A stretch of DNA of 64,000 bases, taken from an uncultured Mycobacterium sp. Lineage in GTDB: Bacteria > Actinomycetota > Actinomycetes > Mycobacteriales > Mycobacteriaceae. Where the stretch lies: positions 62,001-126,000 of the forward strand of contig FLQS01000023.1 in assembly GCA_900078375.1 (NCBI GenBank), read 5' to 3'. Every line of letters starts with the position of its first letter. Position 1 is the stretch's first letter. A program made the translations under genes and the position numbers. Under the pieces are notes generated by a model. That model ran no database searches, had not been told where the DNA came from, and saw nothing but the letters and a program-made list of their open reading frames with translations. Of this stretch, positions 8,392 to 16,480 are shown in pieces.

Positions 8392-8494
8392 ATCGAGTTG
8401 GTATGCGTGATTCGAGTGAGCGAGTGCACCTCGTCGCTGCGACGGTCAGCCCTGCTGCGGACTTGCGGCGGTCCCGGGTTGACGGAGGTTCAGA

Positions 8495-9355
8495 ATGACG
8501 GCGGCCCGATTGCGCGAACTGATCCTTGCGCCCGAACTCGTAGTCGCTCCCGGTGTGTACGACGGAATATCAGCTGCCCTGGTCGAACACTCCGCGTTCC
8601 CGGTGGCTTATATGTCCGGCGCCGCTGTATCGGCCTCGGCCGTGGGTCTGCCTGATATCGGCCTGACCACCATGACCGAGATGGCTGCGCAGGCCGCGGT
8701 GATCACGCGCCGATTGTCCAAACCGCTGATCGCCGACGCCGACACCGGGTTCGGGGACGTGACGAACGTCTACCGAACCGTGCAAGAGTACGAACGCCTC
8801 GGCGTGGCCGGCATTCAGCTCGAGGATCAGGTGTTTCCGAAGCGGTGCGGACACCTCGACGACAAAACGGTGGTCGATGTCGGCGAGTTCACTGCCAAGA
8901 TCCGCGCCGCCGTCGATGCGCGGACCGACATGCTCATCATCGCGCGAACCGATGCCCGGGCGGTGCACGGAATGGATGAGGCGTTGCGTCGCGCCGCCCT
9001 GTATGCGGCGGCAGGTGCAGACGTCATCTTCGTCGAGGCACCGCAGTCACTCGATGAAATTGCCCGTGTCCCACGGGAACTGGATGCACCCGTGCTCTTC
9101 AACCTGGTCCCGAGGGGAAAGACCCCACCGGTGTCGCTGGATCAACTGCAAAGTTTCGGCTACGCGATTGCCATCGCTCCGGGTACGGGCGTCGGCGGGG
9201 CCGTAGGCGGAATCGGTGATGCCCTGGCAGCGCTGAGTCGCGGCGACACCAGCCACGACGGCATGGCGTCGCCGCGGGAGTTCTTCAACGCGCTCGGCCT
9301 CCCCTTCTGGGAGCACGTCCGCGCGACCTTCGACGGTGGGGATCTCGATGCCTAA
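8495..9355 (+). CDS. Isocitrate lyase/PEP-mutase family lyase (methylisocitrate- or dimethylmalate-lyase-like)
   Basis: 286 residues, the usual length of the short ICL/PEPM enzymes. Asp81 and Asp83 in IADADTGFG bind the metal, and LEDQVFPKRCGH at 109-120 carries Cys118, the catalytic general acid of true lyases (isocitrate, 2-methylisocitrate, 2,3-dimethylmalate) that phosphonopyruvate enzymes lack. It should cleave a 2-hydroxy- or 3-hydroxy-dicarboxylate at a C-C bond to pyruvate or glyoxylate/oxaloacetate plus an acid. The next two genes encode an aconitase-like dehydratase and are translationally coupled to it. This lyase-dehydratase pairing resembles the end of anaerobic nicotinate breakdown (dimethylmaleate hydratase plus dimethylmalate lyase), but the actual substrate here is unknown. 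Confidence 0.87.
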   Translation: MTAARLRELILAPELVVAPGVYDGISAALVEHSAFPVAYMSGAAVSASAVGLPDIGLTTMTEMAAQAAVITRRLSKPLIADADTGFGDVTNVYRTVQEYERLGVAGIQLEDQVFPKRCGHLDDKTVVDVGEFTAKIRAAVDARTDMLIIARTDARAVHGMDEALRRAALYAAAGADVIFVEAPQSLDEIARVPRELDAPVLFNLVPRGKTPPVSLDQLQSFGYAIAIAPGTGVGGAVGGIGDALAALSRGDTSHDGMASPREFFNALGLPFWEHVRATFDGGDLDA

Positions 9356-10607
9356 GACGATCATCGAGAACATCCTGGCGGCCGCATCCGGCAACGATGC
9401 TGTATCACCAGGCCAGATCGTCACCTGCGATGTCGACATGACAGTCATCATCGACGTGCAATTCGCCCATCTTCGTCTGGGCGATGTCGTGGCTGTGCAC
9501 GATCCGGCCAAGGTCGCCGTCGTCATGGATCACGCAGTGCCCGCGCCGACTGTCCGCGACGCCGTTCACGGGACCCGCGCCCGGGCATTCGCGCGTGATC
9601 ACCACATCGCGCGCTTCTACGACATCGGGCGCCACGGCATCGTCCACCAGGTCATCGACGAGCAGGGGCTCGCCCTGCCGGGGACGGTTGTCGCCTGCAC
9701 CGACTCGCACACCTGCGCAGCAGGTGCGATGAATTCCGCAGCCCGTGGCCTCGGCCCCGCCGAGATCCTACAAATGATCTGCACCGGAAAAACCTGGTAC
9801 CGGGTACCGCCCACCATTCGATACGAGTTGGTCGGCACCAAACCACCCAATATCAACGGCAAAGACATATTCCTGGCCATCGCCGGCCAATTCGGTGACG
9901 CCACCGACCACGCACTCGAATTCGCCGGACCCGGTCTGGCCAGTGTTCCCATGAGCGACCGGCGCACCATCGCTACCCAGGGCGCCGAGATCGGCGCAGA
10001 CTTCACCCTCTTCCCCGCAGACGACCTATGCCTGCAACACCTTTCACGCACCGCGCCGATGGCCAACTTCACGCCCCGCCACGCCGAGGCCGACGCCGAA
10101 TACGCCGCAGTACGCGTGCTCGACCTGGACAGCATCCAGCCGATGGTCGCCCGCCCAGGGACGGTGATCAACAATGCCCTGGCAGTCTCTGAGTTGGCCG
10201 ATGTCCGGATCGACCAGGCATTCATCGGTTCCTGCGCCAACGGACAACTCGCCGACCTCGAGGTGGCAGCCGATATCCTCGCCGGCCGGCACGTCGCCGA
10301 CGGCGTCCGTCTGATCGTCACGCCAGCGTCTCAACGGGTCTACCTAGACGCGGTCAAACTCGGCTATGTCGCCACCCTGGTCGAGGCGGGCGCAGTCGTC
10401 ACCAACTCCACCTGTGGCGCCTGTTTCGGCTATCACATGGGCGTGCTCGCACCGTCGGAAGTGTGTATTACCGCCAGCACCAGAAACTTTCGCGGACGAA
10501 TGGGCAGCACCGAAGCCACGATCTACATGGCATCACCAGCCACGGTCGCAGCATCCGCCATCACCGGCCGCATCAGCCCGGCCACCACCCGGGAGGCAAA
10601 GCAATGA
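9348..10607 (+). CDS. Aconitase-superfamily dehydratase, large subunit (LeuC-like)
   Basis: 419 residues from the ATG at 9348, preceded by GGTGGGG and overlapping the lyase stop by 8 bases; a GTG at 9336 is also in frame. TDSH at 118-121 is the conserved substrate-site motif. The three [4Fe-4S] cysteines are Cys296 (GSCANG), Cys356 and Cys359 (STCGACFG). The protein belongs with 3-isopropylmalate dehydratase, homoaconitase and dimethylmaleate/methylmaleate hydratase large subunits. Because the neighbours are a lyase and catabolic oxidoreductases and not leuB or leuA, a role in leucine synthesis is unlikely. It should reversibly hydrate an unsaturated dicarboxylate for the lyase to cleave. Confidence 0.9.
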   Translation: MPKTIIENILAAASGNDAVSPGQIVTCDVDMTVIIDVQFAHLRLGDVVAVHDPAKVAVVMDHAVPAPTVRDAVHGTRARAFARDHHIARFYDIGRHGIVHQVIDEQGLALPGTVVACTDSHTCAAGAMNSAARGLGPAEILQMICTGKTWYRVPPTIRYELVGTKPPNINGKDIFLAIAGQFGDATDHALEFAGPGLASVPMSDRRTIATQGAEIGADFTLFPADDLCLQHLSRTAPMANFTPRHAEADAEYAAVRVLDLDSIQPMVARPGTVINNALAVSELADVRIDQAFIGSCANGQLADLEVAADILAGRHVADGVRLIVTPASQRVYLDAVKLGYVATLVEAGAVVTNSTCGACFGYHMGVLAPSEVCITASTRNFRGRMGSTEATIYMASPATVAASAITGRISPATTREAKQ

Positions 10608-11137
10608 CACTCACGGTCGCCCGCGGCCACGCCTGGGTGTTCGGCGACGAAGTCAACACCGACGACATGTACCCCGGCTTCGCGATGAAGCTGCCGCCGA
10701 CCGAGGCGGCCAAGCACATGTTCGACGCCACCCGACCAGACTGGCCGTCCCTCGTCCAACCCGGTGACATCGTCGTAGCGGGGCGCAACTTCGGGCTCGG
10801 ATCCAGTCGACCCGTCGCCGAACTCTTCAAAGAACTGCAAGTCAGCTGCCTGATCGCCGAGCAATTCAACTCGCTCTTTCACAGAAACGTCCTCAACTAT
10901 GGGCTGCCCGCGATATCCCTTCGCAACGCGCGGGCCATCATCGCCGAAGGCGATCTCCTCGAAATTGACCTCGTCGGCGCCGAACTGCATAACCAGACGC
11001 AGAAATCGACGCACACCTTCGATCCATTCCCCGCGTTCATCGTCGACATGTTGTCCGCCGGTGGACTCATGAACCAGCTTGAGGCAGCAGGTTACCTGCG
11101 CACCACCGGGCCGGAAGCTCGGAATCAGACCGGCTAG
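10604..11137 (+). CDS. Aconitase-superfamily dehydratase, small subunit (LeuD-like)
   Basis: 177 residues. The start is the ATG at 10604, which overlaps the large-subunit stop as ATGA and has GGGAGG upstream. The swivel-domain signature GRNFGLGSSR at 60-69 corresponds to the GxxFGxGSSR substrate-binding loop of LeuD-type subunits. The N-terminal FGDEVNTDDMYPG is the usual strand-loop with the NTD motif. It completes the heterodimer encoded by the preceding gene. The typical GSSREH reads GSSRPV here, a change near the substrate-recognition loop that fits a substrate other than isopropylmalate. Confidence 0.9.
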   Translation: MTLTVARGHAWVFGDEVNTDDMYPGFAMKLPPTEAAKHMFDATRPDWPSLVQPGDIVVAGRNFGLGSSRPVAELFKELQVSCLIAEQFNSLFHRNVLNYGLPAISLRNARAIIAEGDLLEIDLVGAELHNQTQKSTHTFDPFPAFIVDMLSAGGLMNQLEAAGYLRTTGPEARNQTG

Positions 11138-11373
11138 CTCCGCCCCTACCTGCAGCTATCCGATGCCTGGTGGTCACTGCCCGCGATCGTGTCGGCGAAG
11201 GAGGGCGCGGACATCGAGTTCAGCGGCACGATCACATCGCTGGACCCGGAAACCCGTTCGGGTGTCGTGCTCGTCGGGGCGAAGTCCGACGGCCGGAAGA
11301 TCTTTGGGCTAGCGACGATGAGCGTGCGGTTCAGCCGAGCCCCGAAAGCCATCGTCCGATCCCCTGCGGATCC
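11138..11373 (+). pseudogene. Possible C-terminal relic of a MaoC-like hydratase (hot-dog fold)
   Basis: Directly after the small-subunit stop, the same frame stays open and reads through LQLSDAWWSLPAIV, then IEFSGTITSLDPETRSGVV, then KIFGLATMSVRF. This has the rhythm of the last strands of a MaoC-type acyl dehydratase, but there is no ribosome-binding site and no N-terminal half. A GTG at 11189 could start only a 74-residue product whose end overlaps the convergent cheB. I read it as a gene fragment. The family call is tentative. Confidence 0.35.
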
Positions 11374-11948
11374 GCAACGTGGTCGGGATCGACTTTGCGC
11401 ATGGCCGCGTTGACTGCTAGCGCAGCCTCGCAACTGGCCGGATCCTGCAGCACGACTCGCCCCCCGGCGGCTTTGACGATCGCGCAACCGTCGGCACCAT
11501 CCTCACTCGCGCACGAAAGGAGAACGGCGGTGACCGAATTGACGAGTGTGGCCGCGCTGCCGAACACCACGTCTAGTGAGGGGCGCGAGCAGAGGACCGG
11601 TCCGTCCAATGTCAGGTGTGCGCGCACATCGGGACCTGTGTCGTACTGGTCGACGGGAGTCTGCGGCCGCGTCGATCGCCGTCGGTCGTTACCCACCAAC
11701 AGGTGGTAACCGGCCGGGGCCAGCGTCACTTCCCCCGACGGACACGCCCACGGGCTGGTGTTCGGCTCGTGAATCGGAATCGCGGTGAACCCCTGCAACA
11801 CTGGGGCGAGCCCGCCGTACTGAGGCGCTCGGTGCAAGACCACAACGACCACCCTGTCGCGGACGTCGTCGAGCGTCTGGAAGATCCCCCGCAACGCGCC
11901 TATTCCGCCGGCGCTCCCGCCGATGACGACGACATCAGGGCCGGGCAT
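11331..11948 (-). CDS. cheB: Stand-alone CheB-type protein-glutamate methylesterase
   Basis: 205 residues covering only the catalytic domain; the receiver domain of classical CheB is absent. The triad is visible: Ser12 in GGSAGG, His39 in LHRAPQYGG, and Asp150 in SEDGADG. The start overlaps the end of the CheR gene by 14 bases. With no flagellar or classical chemoreceptor genes in view, it probably acts with the adjacent CheR on a sensory partner, plausibly the neighbouring hybrid kinase or another coiled-coil sensor. Whether it is regulated by one of the kinase's receiver domains in trans is conjecture. Confidence 0.88.
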   Translation of the reverse strand: MPGPDVVVIGGSAGGIGALRGIFQTLDDVRDRVVVVVLHRAPQYGGLAPVLQGFTAIPIHEPNTSPWACPSGEVTLAPAGYHLLVGNDRRRSTRPQTPVDQYDTGPDVRAHLTLDGPVLCSRPSLDVVFGSAATLVNSVTAVLLSCASEDGADGCAIVKAAGGRVVLQDPASCEAALAVNAAMRKVDPDHVADPQGIGRWLSGLG

Positions 11949-12804
11949 GCTGGTTCTGGCTCTTCACGTAGATACCCAGCCGACGGTCCTGTGGTTTGAA
12001 CAATCGCGTGCCGTCACCGGTGAGGCCCTCACGCGGACCGATGACAAGATTGCCGAAGGGCGCCAAGCTATCCCAGAACACCCGCTCGACCCGGCGTTGA
12101 AGCGTCTCCTCGAAATAGATGAAGACGTTTCTACACATGATCAGATGAAATTCACCAAATGCGCTGTCGGTGGCGAGATTATGCGAAAAGAACTCGAGCC
12201 GGGATCGCAGCGCCGGGCTGAGAATGCAGCGGTCGTACTTCGAGATGTACCAGTCCGAGAACGGTCTTTCCCCGCCGCTGGTCTGGTAGTTACGAGTCGC
12301 CCCGACCATCGCGTCCGCCGGGTAGATCGCCGACGAGGCGGCCCGTAGCGAGTCGCTGTCGATGTCGGTGGCGTAGATAGTCGTCCGATCCAACAAGCCG
12401 GCCTCGTCCAGCAGGATCGCAACTGAATACGCTTCCTCGCCGGTCGCGCAACCCGCGATCCAGATCCGAATGCTTGGATAGGTGGCCAGCCTGGGCAACA
12501 ACTCCGTCCGAATCTTCGCGAACACCAACGGATCCCGGAACATCTCGGTGACGTTCACCGTCATCGTCGACAGGAACGACGACAGCAGCGCCGGATCCCG
12601 AAGGACCCGGCCTTGCGCCTCGGAGATAGTGCCCAGCGACTGTTTCTCGACGAAGGCCATCAACCTTCTGTTTCGCGACGCGTCCGTGTAGTGGCGAAAG
12701 TCGTAGCCGTGATGCTCGAACACCGTGTAGAAAAACGCTTCCGCCTCGATCGCAGTGAGTTCCTGGGATCGAGCCGCGTCTGACTTCTCGGCGGGATTAC
12801 TCAC
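11935..12804 (-). CDS. cheR: CheR-type protein-glutamate O-methyltransferase
   Basis: 289 residues from the GTG at 12804, which overlaps the kinase stop by 8 bases (GTGAGTAA); a longer frame to 12897 would run far into the kinase gene. The N-terminal helical part is followed by TVNVTEMFRD at 82-91 and the SAM-binding GCATGEEAYS at 118-127, then CRNVFIYF, all typical of CheR. It methylates Glu side chains of sensory proteins using S-adenosylmethionine. The tetrapeptide-binding beta-subdomain used to dock on classical receptors cannot be judged. Tight overlap with kinase and CheB genes implies a single signalling unit. Confidence 0.9.
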   Translation of the reverse strand: MSNPAEKSDAARSQELTAIEAEAFFYTVFEHHGYDFRHYTDASRNRRLMAFVEKQSLGTISEAQGRVLRDPALLSSFLSTMTVNVTEMFRDPLVFAKIRTELLPRLATYPSIRIWIAGCATGEEAYSVAILLDEAGLLDRTTIYATDIDSDSLRAASSAIYPADAMVGATRNYQTSGGERPFSDWYISKYDRCILSPALRSRLEFFSHNLATDSAFGEFHLIMCRNVFIYFEETLQRRVERVFWDSLAPFGNLVIGPREGLTGDGTRLFKPQDRRLGIYVKSQNQHARP

Positions 12805-15800
12805 GGGTGTTGACGGTCCGCTCTCCCCGTGGCCGGCTGGCCAACCACACTCTGAGCACCGAGGTGAGTTGATCCATGTCGACAGGCTTGGTGACATAGT
12901 CCGACGCGCCTGCCTCCAAGCACTTCTGGCGGTCGCCCTTCATGGCTTTCGCCGTGAGTGCGACGACGGGAAGACTGCGCCAGCGGGTTTCGGCCCGGAT
13001 CCGTCGCATCGCCTCGTAACCGTCCATGACGGGCATCATGATGTCCATCAGCACCAGCCCGACCTCAGGATGCGCGGCGAGGGCGTCGAGGCCCTCTTGC
13101 CCATTGCTCGCGGGTATCACTTTGATGCCGTACCGCTTCAACGCACTGCCGAGCGAGAATACGTTCCGGACGTCGTCATCGACGAGCAGTACCGTATTGC
13201 CCTCCAGGGATTCGTCGATACGCCTCGGGTTGGAGAGGATTTCGCGTGCCGAATCGGGCATGTCATTGGCGACTCGATGAAGAAACAGTGCGGTCTCGTC
13301 CAGCAGTCGCTCCGGCGATTTGGCGTTCTTCAACACAATCGCGGACGCCAGGGCCTCGAGACGCTGCGTTTCCGCAGCGGTCAGCTCTCGCCCGGTGTGC
13401 ACGATCACCGGAAGGCTCTTCTCCTGCAGCTGACCCTTGATCTGTTCGATGAGGTCGATCCCGTCGATATCGGGCAACCCCAGATCGAGGACCAGGCAAT
13501 CGTAGGAGGTTGCTCCCGCGAGTTCCGCCAACACTTGCTCGCCGGTACCGACGCAGGTGATTGCAATATCGTCGCTTTCGATCATGTGCTTGACGACCTG
13601 GCGCTGGCTGGCGTCATCCTCGGCAACCAGCACGTGTCGCGGTCCCGGTTTCAGGAAATCGGCGACGGCCGTGAACATCGAACGGAGCGCAGTGATGTCG
13701 GCCGGTTTGTTCAGGGTGTGGATGGCGCCCATTCGACGACCGCGGCCGTCGTCGTTCGTCCCGGAAATGACGTTGACGGGTATGTGGCGGGTGGCGAGGT
13801 CATGCTTGAGCACGTCGAGGACAACCCAGCCGGCCATGTCCGGCAGGCCGATGTCCAGGGTGATGGCGGCGGGCTTCCGTTCCCTCGCCAGCGCGATCGC
13901 TATCCGGCCGCTGTCAGTGACAACCGCATCGAATCCGGCTTCCCTGGCCAGCTCGGCCAGCATCGCCGCGAAGGTTGGGTCGTCCTCGACGATCAGCAAC
14001 ACGGGTTTGGTTCCCTGAGGCCAGCTGACGGTTGAGATGTCCACATCCTCAAAGCGTTCGAGACCGTGACCGGTCTCGGGGGATCCCTGCGCAACTGGCT
14101 GATCGCCATTCGACGTCGCCGCACGGGGTGCCGCCGAGGGAATGCCCGGGGTCACCGACTGCCCCGGTCCGTCGACCGGCAGACAGCAGGTGAACGTCGC
14201 TCCCTGGCCGAGCGCGCTGCGTAGCGTGATCTCACCGCCGAGATTGCGCGCCAGCTCTCGGCTGATCGCCAACCCGAGACCGGTACCCCCGTACCGCCGG
14301 GTCGATCCCCGTGCGGCCTGCTGGAAGGACTCGAAGATCAAGTGGTGATCCTTCGGGTCGATCCCGATTCCGGTGTCCACGACGGCCAGTTCCAGAAACC
14401 CGTCACCCGGATTGCCTTCAGCATCACCCGCGGCGGACAGCTGCACGGTCACCGAACCGTTGTCGGTGAACTTGATCGCGTTCGCCACCAGATTCTTCGC
14501 GATCTGTTTGACCCGGGTGTAATCACTCGTGAGTTGCGCTGGGGCGCTGTCGCCCAACACGACCCGGTAGGTCACGCCCTTGTGCTCGGCGATCGGGCGG
14601 AATGTGCGCTCCAGAAAATCGACCAGCTCGCCGACCTCGATCACTTCCCGTTCGAGTCGTAGTGATCCGGATTCCACCTTCGCGAGATCGAGAACTTCGT
14701 CGATCAGGTTCAGCAGGTCTTTGCCGGATTGTTGGATCGTCTCCGCGAATTCCTGCTGCTTCTCGGGGAGCGGGTCATCCGAGTCGGAAAGGAGACCCGC
14801 CAGGATCAGGATGCTGTTCAACGGGGTTCGCAGCTCGTGCGACATGTTCGCCAGGAACTCTGACTTGTACCGCGAGGATACCGCCAGTTCCTCGGCCTTG
14901 GCCTCGAGAGTCTCACTGAGGCGGTGCAATTCGGAGTTCTTGCGCTCAAGGGTTTGAGCCTGCGTCTCGAGTCGCTCCGAACTGGCCCGCAGCTCTTCCT
15001 GCTGCGAGCGCAGTTCCTCGGTCGTCTCCTCCAGTTCGGCGTTCTGTACCGACAATTGATCTTCACGGTGCACCAGCTGTTCGTTGGCCGTCCGCAGCTC
15101 TTCTTCCTGGGCCTGCAGTTCCTCGGTTTGCGCCTGCGATAGCCGAAGTAACTCGCGAGTCTTCTGCGTCGCCTTGATCGCGCTGATGGCCACCCCGGCT
15201 CCCAGTGCGATGCTCTCCAAGAGTTCGATGTCGTCATCTTCGAACAACCGAAGCCCAGCGAGCTCTAAGACGCCGAGAACTTCTGATTCGAACTTGATGG
15301 GGATCAGAATCAGCGATACCGGCTCGGTCTTGCCCAATCCGGAGACGATCTCGACGTAGTCACCGGGCGCACCGGTCACCTCGATCCTGTTGCCTTCCAA
15401 CGCGCATTGGCCGACGAGGCCGTCTCCGAGCCCGAACGAATTGGGGATGTCTTTGCGACGGTGGAACGCATACGAGGCGGTCAGGGCGAACTCGTCATCG
15501 TTGGGCTGCCGAAGATACAGCGCCCCGTGTTTGGCACCGAGAGCCTCTGCGGTACGCGTGACGATCGTCGCGCACGCTATCGCCGGGTCGGTCGCTCCCT
15601 GCACCTCGGTCAACAGGTGCGCCTGAATCTCCTTGGAACGGCGCGCCTTTTCGCTCACGGCAGCCTGGTCGGCAAGACTCGCGTTTGCGACGTTCATATT
15701 GTCGCGCATAGTTTCCGCCGCACCGGCGAGCGCGGCCACCTCCCGCGGACCCATAACGCGGATCGGTCGGTCGTGGGCACCGTTGGCGACCGCGGTCACA

Positions 15801-16480
15801 TCACCCAGCACGCTGTTGAACGGCCGGGTCAGCAGCCGGCGCGACAGCCAAACGGTGGCTCCCACGACGGCAAACAGTAGAAACGATCCGATGCCCTGGG
15901 CGATATTCGCCAGTAGCTGAGCGGAATTCACTCGATCCAGCTGCCCGTCGATCAGCTGACCGGTACGGGCCTGCAAAGCCGCCAGTTGGGTCCGTAGCGC
16001 GTCGAACAGGTGCTTGCCCGTCCCCGCCGTCGACTCGAGCTGAGCCGGCGCGACGGGACCGGCGCGACGGGCCGCAATCTCGGGTTCGGCGGCTTGAGAG
16101 GTCCAGTCCGCGGCGGCAGCGACCACGGCGGTCAGCAGCTGGCTTCCTTCGAGATCGCCGGCCATATTCTTTCGCAAGTTGGCAACGAGCCGATCAGCCT
16201 CGGCTCTGCCTTGGTTATAAGGATCGAGAAATGACGAGTCACCAGTGAGCATGAAACCGCGCAAGCCTGTTTCCTGGTCCACATACGCCCCGCTCAACGC
16301 CGCAGCGTCGTCCTGCGCAGGCAGCGCTCTCCCGCCGAGTTCATGCACGGCGTCCGCCACCGCAAAGCGAGAGGCGAGCAAGATCGCCATGGAGACGACG
16401 AAGACGGCGGCGATCGCGCCCACGCATATCCAGATCAGCTGTCGCAGCGACAGCTTCGTCACCTTCTCCGTACGGGTCAT
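12797..16480 (-). CDS. Hybrid sensor histidine kinase with CHASE3, HAMP, GAF and three receiver domains
   Basis: 1227 residues. TM helix about 15-37, a CHASE3-like extracytoplasmic part to about 190 with the ETGLRGFMLTGD motif at 70-81, TM helix about 195-214, HAMP to 268, GAF about 290-440, and a long Glu/Gln-rich coiled coil 445-540. HisKA follows with His548 (NMSHELRTP), then HATPase with Asn667 and DTGIGI at 702-707. Three receiver domains come last: Asp876 with Lys925, Asp999, and Asp1146 with Lys1198. In the second receiver the usual KP pair reads KNAK. The start overlaps the upstream REC-GGDEF-EAL gene as ATGA. The coiled coil could be the CheR/CheB methylation target, but this is inference. 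Confidence 0.93.
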   Translation of the reverse strand: MTRTEKVTKLSLRQLIWICVGAIAAVFVVSMAILLASRFAVADAVHELGGRALPAQDDAAALSGAYVDQETGLRGFMLTGDSSFLDPYNQGRAEADRLVANLRKNMAGDLEGSQLLTAVVAAAADWTSQAAEPEIAARRAGPVAPAQLESTAGTGKHLFDALRTQLAALQARTGQLIDGQLDRVNSAQLLANIAQGIGSFLLFAVVGATVWLSRRLLTRPFNSVLGDVTAVANGAHDRPIRVMGPREVAALAGAAETMRDNMNVANASLADQAAVSEKARRSKEIQAHLLTEVQGATDPAIACATIVTRTAEALGAKHGALYLRQPNDDEFALTASYAFHRRKDIPNSFGLGDGLVGQCALEGNRIEVTGAPGDYVEIVSGLGKTEPVSLILIPIKFESEVLGVLELAGLRLFEDDDIELLESIALGAGVAISAIKATQKTRELLRLSQAQTEELQAQEEELRTANEQLVHREDQLSVQNAELEETTEELRSQQEELRASSERLETQAQTLERKNSELHRLSETLEAKAEELAVSSRYKSEFLANMSHELRTPLNSILILAGLLSDSDDPLPEKQQEFAETIQQSGKDLLNLIDEVLDLAKVESGSLRLEREVIEVGELVDFLERTFRPIAEHKGVTYRVVLGDSAPAQLTSDYTRVKQIAKNLVANAIKFTDNGSVTVQLSAAGDAEGNPGDGFLELAVVDTGIGIDPKDHHLIFESFQQAARGSTRRYGGTGLGLAISRELARNLGGEITLRSALGQGATFTCCLPVDGPGQSVTPGIPSAAPRAATSNGDQPVAQGSPETGHGLERFEDVDISTVSWPQGTKPVLLIVEDDPTFAAMLAELAREAGFDAVVTDSGRIAIALARERKPAAITLDIGLPDMAGWVVLDVLKHDLATRHIPVNVISGTNDDGRGRRMGAIHTLNKPADITALRSMFTAVADFLKPGPRHVLVAEDDASQRQVVKHMIESDDIAITCVGTGEQVLAELAGATSYDCLVLDLGLPDIDGIDLIEQIKGQLQEKSLPVIVHTGRELTAAETQRLEALASAIVLKNAKSPERLLDETALFLHRVANDMPDSAREILSNPRRIDESLEGNTVLLVDDDVRNVFSLGSALKRYGIKVIPASNGQEGLDALAAHPEVGLVLMDIMMPVMDGYEAMRRIRAETRWRSLPVVALTAKAMKGDRQKCLEAGASDYVTKPVDMDQLTSVLRVWLASRPRGERTVNTRE

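Noticed and set aside
12755..14035. A 426-codon open frame on the plus strand opposite the hybrid kinase
   Set aside because: It is antisense to clear receiver-domain coding sequence, shows no family motif, and is explained by high-GC codon bias.
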